A DNA stretch of 64,000 nucleotides from Polaribacter ponticola (GTDB lineage: Bacteria; Bacteroidota; Bacteroidia; Flavobacteriales; Flavobacteriaceae): contig NZ_JAOSLC020000003.1 of the NCBI RefSeq assembly GCF_026191475.2, forward strand, positions 1,643,001-1,707,000, written 5' to 3'. The position numbers were made by a program, and so were the translations under genes. Under the pieces are notes generated by a model. That model saw only the letters and a list, made by a program, of their open reading frames with translations, searched no databases and had not been told where the DNA came from. Shown here piece by piece: positions 1 to 8,184 of the stretch. Positions within the stretch are counted from its first letter, which is position 1, and the number at the start of each line of letters is the position of its first letter.

Positions 1-596
1 TTTATTTTAATTTCTTGATTCCAGAACCCATTATATTGTGGAGCTTCTGTAACAGAAGTATCATAAACACTTACATTTTCACTAACATACAACCTATATT
101 CTACATAAATACCCTCGCCAACATAAGGTTTGGTCTTAGAAATTTCTGCTACTAAATGAATGTTTTGTTGTGCAATGTAATTAGGATCGTTTGGGTTTTT
201 AGCGACATCTACAGGTTTTAAAACAATAATTTTCATCATTTTAGAATTAAGTGTAGCTCCTTTATATTTAATACTTGCAGGACTAATAATTAATTCACCT
301 CTTCTTCTTGGTTTTATAATGTATGTATAAGATTGAGAAAAACTAACCTTACCGTTTATCCAAGATTGACTAACAGATTGACTTGGTCCTTGAATTACTA
401 AAAAATCTTTAAAATCTGGAGGCGTAAAATTATCCGCACCTTGTTTATTCATAGAAAATTCTATGCGTAAACGCTGATTTAAACCAAGTTTATTTTTACT
501 CACTTTAACCGTTAACTCTGCTTCTTGAGCAAGAATTGAAAGCGATAATAAACTAATAAATACTGTTATGTAAAATTTCAACTTCATCATCTTCAT
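1..596 (-). CDS. batD: BatD-type membrane protein, C-terminus cut by window edge
   Basis: Reading leftwards from an ATG at 596, an open frame runs to the window edge with about 198 codons visible. The N-terminus (MKMMKLKF then a hydrophobic stretch ending SILAQ) is a signal peptide, followed by beta-rich sequence of the BatD/oxygen-tolerance family: an early VKVSKNKLGLNQRL segment, FTPPDFKDFLVIQGPSQS, and a YVGEGIYVEYRLYV repeat-like segment. BatD proteins are exported and membrane anchored, and are encoded with BatA, BatB and BatC; their molecular role is not settled (aerotolerance in Bacteroides fragilis is the classical phenotype). It starts 12 bases after the batC stop in the same direction, so it is the next gene of the moxR-bat operon. 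Family identity rests on sequence recall plus position. Confidence 0.85.
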   Translation of the reverse strand, partial: MKMMKLKFYITVFISLLSLSILAQEAELTVKVSKNKLGLNQRLRIEFSMNKQGADNFTPPDFKDFLVIQGPSQSVSQSWINGKVSFSQSYTYIIKPRRRGELIISPASIKYKGATLNSKMMKIIVLKPVDVAKNPNDPNYIAQQNIHLVAEISKTKPYVGEGIYVEYRLYVSENVSVYDTSVTEAPQYNGFWNQEIKI

Positions 597-608
597 AAAA
601 GTGCAAAT

Positions 609-1454
609 TTACCAATCTTTTTCTTGTTTTACTTTTTTACCTTTCGCTTTTTTAGCGTTCATTTTCTTTTGAGTCTTTTTTTCCTCATTATTTAAGCTTT
701 CTAACAGTTGCTTAATTTGTTGAGGAGACATCTTTCCTTGTTGTGGCTTAGGTTTTTGCTTTTGATCTTTCTTATCATCTTTTTTAGGATCTTGTTTTTT
801 ATCCTGTTCTTTATCTCCTTTACCATCTTTATCCTTATCTTTTTCGTCTTTCTTTTCTTTGTCATCATCACCTTCTTTCTTCTTCTTGTCATCATCACCT
901 TCCTTCTTATCTTTTTCCTTGTCTTTATTTTTATTGTCTTTGTCTTTTTTATCTTTATTATCCTTGTTCTTGTCGTCTTTATTTTTTTGCTTTTCTTTCT
1001 TTAATTTATCTTTTGCAACAGCTAAATTGTATCTAGTCTCATCATCATTAGGATTGTTTCTTAAAGAATTTTTAAATGCATCTACCGCACCTTGATAGTT
1101 TTTAGTTTCCATCAAAGAATTTCCTAAATTATGATAAGCTTCTGCTTTTGTAGATTTATCTGTTGCTGTTTTAGCTGATAATTCAAATTGTGGTGCTGCT
1201 TCTTTAAAGTTTTTACTCTCGTACAAAGCATTTCCTAAATTATAACTAGCTTTATCATAATAAGAACTTTTATCTAATGCTTTTCTGTAAGATACAGAGG
1301 CATCTGCATATTTTTTTTGCTGATATAACTCATTACCTTGTCTCACCATTTTTCTTGCCTTACGTTGCAAAGCGATAGAGTCTTTTTGCGCAAGAGCTGT
1401 TGATGATGAAAGTAACATCAAGCATATAATTAATAGGTTTTGTAAAAGTTTCAT
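609..1454 (-). CDS. batC: BatC-type TPR protein, exported, lysine/aspartate-rich tail
   Basis: 281 residues. Residues 1-22 form a signal peptide ending near STALAQ. Residues about 30-150 hold at least three TPR units (for example the ASYNLGNALYE, AYHNLGNSLME and TRYNLAVAKDK helices), a protein-interaction scaffold. Residues about 150-250 are an extreme low-complexity run of K, D, E and N, followed by a short SPQQIKQLLESL helix. The same layout (signal peptide, TPR, charged tail) is usual for BatC in Bacteroidetes. It lies 3 bases from batB and 12 from batD, so co-transcription is near certain. The charged stretch produces long false reading frames on the opposite strand, which I ignored. Role: periplasmic partner of the BatA/BatB VWA proteins, by inference. 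Confidence 0.85.
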   Translation of the reverse strand: MKLLQNLLIICLMLLSSSTALAQKDSIALQRKARKMVRQGNELYQQKKYADASVSYRKALDKSSYYDKASYNLGNALYESKNFKEAAPQFELSAKTATDKSTKAEAYHNLGNSLMETKNYQGAVDAFKNSLRNNPNDDETRYNLAVAKDKLKKEKQKNKDDKNKDNKDKKDKDNKNKDKEKDKKEGDDDKKKKEGDDDKEKKDEKDKDKDGKGDKEQDKKQDPKKDDKKDQKQKPKPQQGKMSPQQIKQLLESLNNEEKKTQKKMNAKKAKGKKVKQEKDW

Positions 1455-1457
1455 TTT

Positions 1458-2504
1458 TTATTTTTTTGCTTTTTCTTCATTAAACAAATCAACTTTTCTT
1501 AGCCATTTTGTTTTCTTTTCGAATAAGAAAACATCTAATAATAAAAATAGAATTGCAATTGCCAAAAACCACTGAAATTGATCTTTGTAATCTGAAAATT
1601 GCTTAGTTTCAAACTCAGTTTTCTGAGCGTTAGAAATAATTTCAGAAATTTGTTTTACTGGTTTTTTGGTAACATTACCATCAATATATACACCATCTGC
1701 TGCATCTGCTATTCCTGCTAAAACTTTAGGTTTAAGCTTTGTTATTACAGTTTCTCCTTTATTATCTTTTTTATAGCCAATCATAGAACCGCTTACACGC
1801 ATTGGAATAGGCCCACCTTTTTCTGTACCTACACCAATTGTATAAATTTTCACTCCTTCGTTAGCTAAATTTTGAGCTACTTGTTTTGTTTCTTCTTGAT
1901 GATCTTCTCCATCGGAAATTATTACTAAAAAACGATTTGTTTGCTCATCATTATTGTAATATGTTTTAGCTAACTCTAAAGCTTCATTTATTGCTGTTCC
2001 TTGACTAGAAACCATATCTGGATTTGCATTCTGCAAAAACATATTAGCAGCTGCATGATCTGTTGTTATTGGTAAAAGCGGATATGCATTTCCTGCATAT
2101 ATAATTACCCCAACTCTATCGCTGCCTAATTTATCTATAATTTTAGAGATAATTTGCTTTGCTTTTTCTAATCGGTTGGGAGCAATATCTTCTGCAAGCA
2201 TACTTTTAGAAACATCTAAAGCAAAAACAACATCTACACCTTCTCTTTTTACCGTTTTTAATTTAGAACCCATTTTTGGGTTTACTAAAGAAATTACCAA
2301 AAAAGAAACTCCCAACAACAACATAATCAATTTTAAAGTTGATTTAAATGTTGATGAGTTTGGTGCTAATCTTTTTAATAAATCTAGATTAGAAAATTTA
2401 CGTTGTGCTCTTTTTTTCCACCATAAAACCAATAGAAAAATAACAATCATTGCCGGAACAATGGCAAGTAAATAAAAATAAATTGGTTCTTCTAATTTGT
2501 ACAT
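1458..2504 (-). CDS. batB: BatB-type VWA domain membrane protein
   Basis: 348 residues. Membrane segments at about 8-29 and 57-75, then a von Willebrand factor A domain from about 88 to 290, then a last membrane segment at about 308-328. The metal-ion-dependent adhesion site starts D97-V-S99-K-S101 and continues with a threonine-containing SSQGTAINEAL loop and an ISDGEDH segment, so the metal site looks complete. VWA proteins of this operon are thought to work with the MoxR ATPase in maturing or assembling envelope complexes (family knowledge; exact substrate unknown). The stop of batA is directly followed by this start (2504/2505), so translation is probably coupled. It is clearly a paralogue of the neighbouring batA gene. 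Confidence 0.9.
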   Translation of the reverse strand: MYKLEEPIYFYLLAIVPAMIVIFLLVLWWKKRAQRKFSNLDLLKRLAPNSSTFKSTLKLIMLLLGVSFLVISLVNPKMGSKLKTVKREGVDVVFALDVSKSMLAEDIAPNRLEKAKQIISKIIDKLGSDRVGVIIYAGNAYPLLPITTDHAAANMFLQNANPDMVSSQGTAINEALELAKTYYNNDEQTNRFLVIISDGEDHQEETKQVAQNLANEGVKIYTIGVGTEKGGPIPMRVSGSMIGYKKDNKGETVITKLKPKVLAGIADAADGVYIDGNVTKKPVKQISEIISNAQKTEFETKQFSDYKDQFQWFLAIAILFLLLDVFLFEKKTKWLRKVDLFNEEKAKK

Positions 2505-3515
2505 TTATATAAAACTCTTAAATAAAGTATTTCTTAATAAAAATTCTAGTAATAATAAACCAAGTGCAAGAAAGACTAAAGGTCTATACATTTCTTGATA
2601 ATTATAATATTTGAATTCTTCTATTTTTGTTTTTTCTAACTTATCAATTTCATCATAAATTTCTTTTAATGATGTGTTATCTGTGGCTCTAAAATATTTT
2701 CCGTTAGTTTCAGATGCTATTTCTTCTAACAGTTTTTCGTCTATTTCTACTTGTTGTTTTCTAAAGTTTAATTGACCCGTTCTTGGATTTTTACTCCACG
2801 GAAAATCTGCCATCCCGTTTGTACCAATACCAATTGTATACACTTTTATACCCAATTCTTTAGCCAACTCAGTTGCTGTTCTAGGGTCTATATTACCAGA
2901 ATTATTTACACCGTCGGTAAGTAAAATAATAACTTTACTTTTTGCTTTACTTTCTTTTAGTCTGTTTACACCAGAACCTAAACCCATACCAATTGCAGTT
3001 CCACCTTCTAATTGTCCCCATTTTAATTCAGAAATGGTACGTTTTACAATAGATTTATCACTAGTTATTGGTGTTTGTGTAAAACTTTCTCCTGCATAAA
3101 CTACAATTCCTATTCTATCATTTGGTCTTCTATCAACAAAATCTACAGCTACTTTTTTTAGTGCTTCTAATCTATTTGGCTTTAAATCTCTAGCCAACAT
3201 ACTTGCAGAAACATCTATAGCCATAACAATATCTATACCTTTATTTGTTTTAGTTCTTTTACTAACAGAAACATTTCTAGGTCTTGCTAAGGCAACTATT
3301 ATTGCAGCTAAAGCAAGTAATCTTAAAAGATATAATATTGGTTTTATTTTTGATAAAATTGATGCATTTACTTTAAAACCTTTTACACTTGGTATGGTTA
3401 AAGCAGCAACATCTTTTTTACGCATAAAAAAATGCCAAATTGCTAATAATGGTATTAAAATTAGCAGCCATAAAAACTCTGGATTTAGAAATTCGAAATT
3501 ACTCCAATTCATCAT
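2505..3515 (-). CDS. batA: BatA-type VWA domain membrane protein
   Basis: 336 residues. Two N-terminal membrane segments (about 12-30 and 58-77), a VWA domain at about 93-290 with MIDAS start D101-V-S103-A-S105, the threonine loop LEGGTAIGMGL and the LLTDGVNNSGN segment, and a C-terminal membrane helix at about 310-328. The domain therefore faces one side of the membrane with both ends anchored. The annotated ATG pair (MMNW) overlaps the end of the upstream gene by 17 bases, which is normal in this tightly packed operon. Works with MoxR and the DUF58 protein by family association; substrate unknown. The order moxR, DUF58, membrane protein, batA, batB, batC, batD matches the known Bacteroidetes arrangement. 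Confidence 0.9.
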   Translation of the reverse strand: MMNWSNFEFLNPEFLWLLILIPLLAIWHFFMRKKDVAALTIPSVKGFKVNASILSKIKPILYLLRLLALAAIIVALARPRNVSVSKRTKTNKGIDIVMAIDVSASMLARDLKPNRLEALKKVAVDFVDRRPNDRIGIVVYAGESFTQTPITSDKSIVKRTISELKWGQLEGGTAIGMGLGSGVNRLKESKAKSKVIILLTDGVNNSGNIDPRTATELAKELGIKVYTIGIGTNGMADFPWSKNPRTGQLNFRKQQVEIDEKLLEEIASETNGKYFRATDNTSLKEIYDEIDKLEKTKIEEFKYYNYQEMYRPLVFLALGLLLLEFLLRNTLFKSFI

Positions 3516-4413
3516 CTGCTATTACTTGTTTAGGTTTTAGATTATGAATTACTAATTCAGCATCTTTTCTGTCTTCTTCTATTTCTAAAGCTAATGGTTT
3601 AGATTTTGCAAACTTTACTAAATCTGCTTCTTGTAATAGCTTTTTTAATTTTTTAAGGGTTTCTTTAGAAGTATCTATAGATTCTGCATCATTAAAATCA
3701 TTTAACGTTTCTAGAATTTCGTCTGTAGTTTTTTCTAATGCAGGTACTTTTAACTCACGTTCTATATAACCACGTATAATTTCTGTTAACTCACTATAGT
3801 ATTCTTTTACTTTATTATTTTGCCATAATAGTTTTTCATCTAACTCATTTAACTTATAAATAGCTTCATCATAAGGTTTTAAAGCAATATACGTTGGTTC
3901 TTCTTCTTCAATTTTTCGTTTTCTAATAACAAACCAATAAATCCAGAAACCTATAATTGCCAAAGCAGCGATAAGAATATAAATGTAAATGATAAAATCA
4001 TCTATAGTGTAAGGTTCTGCTTTAATAGTTTTAATAGGAAACTTCTTTACTTTTGTAGTATCTATAGCTATTGTAGCAACATTTACCAGTAATGAATCTG
4101 TTAAATAAGCTTGATTTTTTACAAAAACTTGCTGTCTTGGTATGTAGAATGCTCCACTATCAAAACCTGTTAAAACATACTTTTGAATTAGCATATTATT
4201 AACTGTATCTATTCTAGCAGAATCTATCGCTTCTAACCCTTTTAATTCTAACTTAGGCAGAATTACATCGTTAGTTTCATTTACTGAAATTCTTAAACTA
4301 AATTGTTCTCCAATTCTAATTTGCGAAGTTTCAATTTGTGCCTTTACCATTGGATTTTGACCAAAAGAAAAAGCTGTTACTAATAAAAAAATATGTAAAA
4401 TGTATTTTCTCAT
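3499..4413 (-). CDS. single-pass membrane protein of the moxR-bat operon
   Basis: 304 residues. Signal peptide 1-18 (ending FSFGQ), a beta-rich periplasmic part to about 138 that resembles the start of BatD (IETSQIRIGEQFSLRISV), one membrane helix at about 140-162 followed by the positive cluster RKRK, and a cytoplasmic helical part rich in charged residues. Proteins of this layout sit between the DUF58 gene and batA in many Bacteroidetes and are usually left as hypothetical or BatD-like. Six bases from the DUF58 gene and overlapping batA by 17 bases. I infer a bridge between envelope and cytoplasm for the MoxR/VWA system; nothing in the sequence shows an enzymatic site. Confidence 0.75.
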   Translation of the reverse strand: MRKYILHIFLLVTAFSFGQNPMVKAQIETSQIRIGEQFSLRISVNETNDVILPKLELKGLEAIDSARIDTVNNMLIQKYVLTGFDSGAFYIPRQQVFVKNQAYLTDSLLVNVATIAIDTTKVKKFPIKTIKAEPYTIDDFIIYIYILIAALAIIGFWIYWFVIRKRKIEEEEPTYIALKPYDEAIYKLNELDEKLLWQNNKVKEYYSELTEIIRGYIERELKVPALEKTTDEILETLNDFNDAESIDTSKETLKKLKKLLQEADLVKFAKSKPLALEIEEDRKDAELVIHNLKPKQVIADDELE

Positions 4414-4419
4414 TTCTAA

Positions 4420-5289
4420 TTATCTCCCTTTATGTTTAAAATATCCTAATAATTTTTTTACGTAGCTTTCATCTACTCTTGTATTTATGGTACCAGCGCC
4501 TCCTCTTTTAAACGTATTAAGGTAATAATCTGTTAACCTTAAAGCATTTGCTTTATAATTTCTTCTAATATTTTTTGATGATGTATTTACCAACTGAACC
4601 GTTCCTGTTTCTGAGTCTACCATTTGTACCATTCCTAAATTAGGAATTTCCTCATCATGCTTATCATAAATTCTAACACCTGTTAAATCGTGCTTTTTAG
4701 CAGCAATTTTTAAGGTTTTTTCATAATCGTCGTCCATAAAATCTGACAACATAAATACAATTGCTCTTTTTTTCATCACACTAGATAAAAATTTTAGAGC
4801 CATAGAAATATCTGTTTTTTTACTTTTTGGCTTAAACTCTATTAATTCTCTAATGATTCTTAAAACATGACTTTTTCCTTTTTTAGGAGGAATAAATAAC
4901 TCTACATCATCAGAAAATAAAATTAAACCAACTTTATCGTTGTTTTGAGTAGCAGAAAAAGCTAAAGTAGCCGCAACTTCTGTAACTGTATCTTTTTTAA
5001 ATTGTGTAGATGTACCAAATGATTCTGAACCAGAAACATCTACCATTAACATCATGGTAAGCTCACGTTCTTCTTCAAAAACTTTAATATATGGTTCGTT
5101 ATAACGAGCAGTAACATTCCAATCAATTGCTCTTACATCATCTCCAAACTGGTATTGTCTTACTTCAGAAAAAATCATACCACGTCCTTTAAAGGATGAA
5201 TGGTATTCACCTCCAAAAATATCATTAGACAACCGTTTTGTCTTAATTTCTATTTTACGAACTTTTTTAAGTATTTCTTTAGTTTCCAT
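4420..5289 (-). CDS. DUF58 domain protein (VWA-like), MoxR partner
   Basis: 289 residues, no signal or membrane segment, so cytoplasmic. The DUF58 signature is clear at about 46-62 (YQFGDDVRAIDWNVTAR), followed by a VWA-like fold whose metal site begins D84-V-S86-G-S88; the loop FMLSDFMDD lies further on. DUF58 proteins are encoded directly after moxR in most bacteria and are believed to be MoxR ATPase partners. Here it follows moxR in the same direction but is separated from it by about 120 bases of repeat-like intergenic DNA, unlike the tight spacing of the other genes, so a secondary promoter or processing site is possible. Confidence 0.9.
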   Translation of the reverse strand: METKEILKKVRKIEIKTKRLSNDIFGGEYHSSFKGRGMIFSEVRQYQFGDDVRAIDWNVTARYNEPYIKVFEEERELTMMLMVDVSGSESFGTSTQFKKDTVTEVAATLAFSATQNNDKVGLILFSDDVELFIPPKKGKSHVLRIIRELIEFKPKSKKTDISMALKFLSSVMKKRAIVFMLSDFMDDDYEKTLKIAAKKHDLTGVRIYDKHDEEIPNLGMVQMVDSETGTVQLVNTSSKNIRRNYKANALRLTDYYLNTFKRGGAGTINTRVDESYVKKLLGYFKHKGR

Positions 5290-5409
5290 CTTTTTAGTAA
5301 ACAGTATTCAGTCGCAGTTTTCAGTTATAAGCAGACTGTTAATTTTTTAAATTAGTATTCAGTATGAGTAAGCAACTGCCTACTGCTACTGTTTTTACTG
5401 CGAACTCAT
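5290..5409. repeat. intergenic repeat with regularly spaced CAGT and ACTG words
   Basis: The 120 bases between moxR and the DUF58 gene hold CAGT at 5302, 5309, 5315, 5322 and 5360 and its complement ACTG at 5375, 5382, 5388 and 5397. The steps are 7, 6, 7 on one side and 7, 6, 9 on the other, so the two halves can pair into an imperfect hairpin around an AT-rich middle (about 5338-5355). No open reading frame is present. Similar heptad-like strings are, from memory, common in Flavobacteriaceae intergenic DNA; I cannot verify that here. Confidence 0.55.
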
Positions 5410-6399
5410 TTAAGGTACTTCAATCTCGTTAATAATAGAATTAATAATATCTACAGATGTTACGTTTTCTGCTTCAGCTTCATAAGTTATACCAATTCTG
5501 TGGCGTAAAATATCAAAAACAACTGCTCTAACATCTTCTGGAATTACATAACCTCTACGTTTAATAAAAGCATAACATTTTGCTGCTTTTGCAAGATTTA
5601 TACTTCCACGTGGCGAAGCTCCAAAACTTATTAAATCTTTTAATTGTGGTAAATTGTATTTTTCTGGGTAACGAGTGGCAAAAATGATATCAAGAATATA
5701 TTTCTCAATTTTTTCATCCATATAAACCTCGTTTGCAACTTCTCTTGCCTTTATAATTTGATCTACAGAAACAACAGGATTTACTTTTCCGAATCCGCCA
5801 GATAAATTCTGACGCATAATAATTTGTTCGTCTTGTAATTTTGGGTAATCAATAACTACCTTTAACATAAATCTATCTACCTGCGCTTCAGGTAAAGGAT
5901 AGGTTCCTTCTTGCTCTACTGGGTTTTGAGTTGCCATAACTAAAAAAGGCTCATCTAACTTAAAAGTAGTATCACCAATAGTAATTTGGCGTTCTTGCAT
6001 TGCTTCTAATAAAGCCGATTGAACTTTTGCAGGTGCTCTATTAATCTCATCTGCTAAAACAAAATTTGCAAAAATAGGCCCTTTTTTAATTTCGAAATTG
6101 TTTTCTTTCATGTTGTAAATCATGGTTCCAACAACATCTGCAGGTAATAAATCGGGTGTAAACTGAACTCTACTAAAACTTGCTTGCACAGCTTTAGATA
6201 ACGTGTTAATTGCTAGTGTTTTTGCTAAACCAGGAACACCTTCTAAAAGAATATGACCATTTCCTATTAAGCCAATTAACAAACTTTCTATCATTTGTTT
6301 TTGACCAACAATTACTTTATTCATTTCTAAAGTAAGAATATCTATAAAAGCACTCTCCCTTTCAATTTTCTCGTTAATAGCTCTAACATCTACATCCAT
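5410..6399 (-). CDS. moxR: MoxR family AAA+ ATPase
   Basis: 329 residues. Walker A is GVPGLAKT at 54-61, Walker B ends LADE at 115-118 followed by INRAPAKVQSALLEAM, typical of the MoxR branch; sensor 1 is MATQNP and the arginine-finger region lies in the QVDRFM segment. The C-terminal lid holds the SPRGSINLAKAAK motif. MoxR ATPases act as chaperone-like motors for VWA proteins; here the partners are the downstream DUF58, BatA and BatB proteins. First gene of the leftward operon; a TAGCTTTG box at 6435-6442 (minus strand) about 36 bases before the start could be its -7 element, although I see no good -33 box. Confidence 0.93.
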   Translation of the reverse strand: MDVDVRAINEKIERESAFIDILTLEMNKVIVGQKQMIESLLIGLIGNGHILLEGVPGLAKTLAINTLSKAVQASFSRVQFTPDLLPADVVGTMIYNMKENNFEIKKGPIFANFVLADEINRAPAKVQSALLEAMQERQITIGDTTFKLDEPFLVMATQNPVEQEGTYPLPEAQVDRFMLKVVIDYPKLQDEQIIMRQNLSGGFGKVNPVVSVDQIIKAREVANEVYMDEKIEKYILDIIFATRYPEKYNLPQLKDLISFGASPRGSINLAKAAKCYAFIKRRGYVIPEDVRAVVFDILRHRIGITYEAEAENVTSVDIINSIINEIEVP

Positions 6400-6536
6400 T
6401 ATCTGTAATAATTTATTATTAATTTTTCTGAAAACAAAGCTACAATATTAACAAAATTATTGTTGTTAAAAGAAGGTTAAAGATGATTCCTTATTTTTTA
6501 TTACTTTTAGAGATTATTTTACACCTAATATTTTAT

Positions 6537-7102
6537 ATGGAAAAATTAACTGATAGATTTATATGGAAATCTTTAAAGGAGGGTGACCTAAAAGCATTTT
6601 CTGTACTTTTTGAAAGTTACTACCCAAAATTACATAGTTATGGTTTAAAAATATCAAAAAACAATGCTGTAACAGAAGATAGTTTACAAGACTTTTTCCT
6701 GTATGTTTATGAACATAGAGAGAATTTAAGTGACCTAGACTCCATTGCTCCTTATTTATTTACATCTTACAAACGTTTTTTATTAAGAGTAATGAAAAAA
6801 ATGAAAAATTGAAACAAACAGATTTTTCAACAGAAAATTTCGTAGACATTCAGTTTTCGGCAGAAGAATTAATGACATATCAAGAAACCGAAAGATTTAA
6901 AAATAAAAACCTTTCTAAATTATTAAACAAATTACCCAAAAGACAAAAAGAAGCAATTTATTTAAAATATTACAGCGGATTAAAAGCTAAAGAGATTTCA
7001 GAAATAATGGATATTAACTATCAAAGTGTAGTAAACACGTTACACAAGGCCATAAATAATTTAAAAGAAGAAATTTCAATTATAAAATTATTTAACAATT
7101 AA
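6537..7102 (+). CDS. FecI-type ECF sigma factor, one-base shift in a 7-A run
   Basis: Two overlapping frames together encode one sigma-70 ECF factor. The first (ATG at 6537, MEKLTDRF) gives region 2, including DSLQDFFLYVYEHRENL; it hits TGA at 6810. The second frame gives region 4 (LLNKLPKRQKEAIYLKYYSG, AKEISEIMDINYQSVVNTLHKA). Adding one A to the 7-A run 6795-6801 joins them as RVMKKNEKLKQTDF and yields 188 residues, the normal length for the family. The earlier ATG at 6483 would add a hydrophobic tail not seen in sigma factors, so I prefer 6537. Such sigma factors are released by a FecR-type anti-sigma to transcribe an adjacent TonB receptor, exactly the neighbours found here. I think the shift is a sequence error, but decay cannot be excluded. 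Confidence 0.8.
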
Positions 7103-7176
7103 GCTTTAACATAATATTAAGAGTATAAAAAACACAAAAAACTCTTATATAAATATATACGAGATATTTATTTAGA

Positions 7177-8164
7177 ATGATTAAGAAAGAATACAACACC
7201 ATTAACGATTTTTTAGAAGATTCTTCTTTTAAAAATTGGACGCAACAAAATAATGGTACAGACATAAATTTTTGGGAATTTTGGATTGCTAATAATCCCG
7301 AAAAAGAAGAATTAGTGTATAAAGCTAAAGATCTTGTTTTAGGTATTTCTTTTAATAAAGAATTTGTTGGTAAAGAAAAAGTTGCCTTCGAATGGAATAA
7401 ATTAGAAACAAAAATTAAAGCAAAAAAACACTCCAAAAAGAAAGCTTCGACACTTAAAACAAATAAGCGCAGCAGCATCTGTTCTTTTATTGATAACATT
7501 AAGCTTTTATTTTATAAATTCCAATACTTTAGTTACTCATAAAACTAGTTATGGAGAAATTTTAAATATAAAGCTACAAGATGGTAGTGATGTTACTTTA
7601 AACTCAAACTCTAGTGTATCTTATTATAAAAATGAAAGCAGAAAATTATGGCTAACTGGTGAAGCTTTTTTTGACGTTGATAAAAAAATTGCAACAAATG
7701 CAAAGTTTTGGGTAATAACTGATGATTTATCAGTTGAAGTTTATGGTACTTCTTTTAATGTAAACTCAAAAAAGAAAAAAACAGATGTATTCTTAGAAGA
7801 AGGAAATATTTGGCTAAAGCTTAAAAATGGAACAGACAAAAAAATGATACCTGGCAACTATATTTCATACTCTGCTGAAAAAAATAAAATCTTAGAAGAC
7901 ATTAATGTTTATAACGCAACTCTTAAAACTTCTTGGAAAAACGGTTCGTTAATATTTGAAAAATTGTCTTTAGAAAAAGCAATGGAAAAAATAGAAGAGT
8001 CTTATGGTTATTCTATAATTTTTAATGACGATATTAGTAAAAATACTTTAATTACAGGAGCTGTTCCTACCACTAACATTGATATTTGTATAAAAGCTAT
8101 TGAGAAATCTGTGGATGTAACTATTACAAAAGAAGAAAATAGTTTAATTATCAGTAAAAAGTAA
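7177..8164 (+). CDS. FecR-type anti-sigma factor, one-base shift in a 7-A run
   Basis: An N-terminal frame starting ATG at 7177 (cytoplasmic sigma-binding part, with WEFWIANNPEKEELVYKAK) and a second frame to 8164 (periplasmic part) make one FecR protein. Removing one A from the 7-A run 7422-7428 joins them as KKNTPKRKLRHLKQISAAAS, leading straight into a membrane helix (VLLLITLSFYFI). After this come the FecR domain (YGEILNIKLQDGSDVTLNSN, WLTGEAFFDV, YGTSFNVNS, VFLEEGNIWL) and a DUF4974-like C-terminus (LSLEKAMEKIEESYGYSI). Joined length about 328 residues, normal for the family. It passes a signal from the TonB receptor to the sigma factor upstream. Gap to the sigma gene is 74 bases, and the receptor begins 20 bases downstream, so the three form an operon. 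Confidence 0.82.
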
Positions 8165-8184
8165 GTTTAACTTTAAAACAGTAA

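Noticed and set aside
701..1095. Overlapping frames on both strands inside batC
   Set aside because: They are caused by the low-complexity lysine/aspartate codons of batC and have no protein-like composition.
6795..7428. Programmed frameshifting or pseudogene decay of the FecI/FecR/receptor cluster
   Set aside because: The same kind of single-base homopolymer shift hits unrelated genes across the whole window, including recJ and an LpxH-like gene, so a local explanation is unnecessary.
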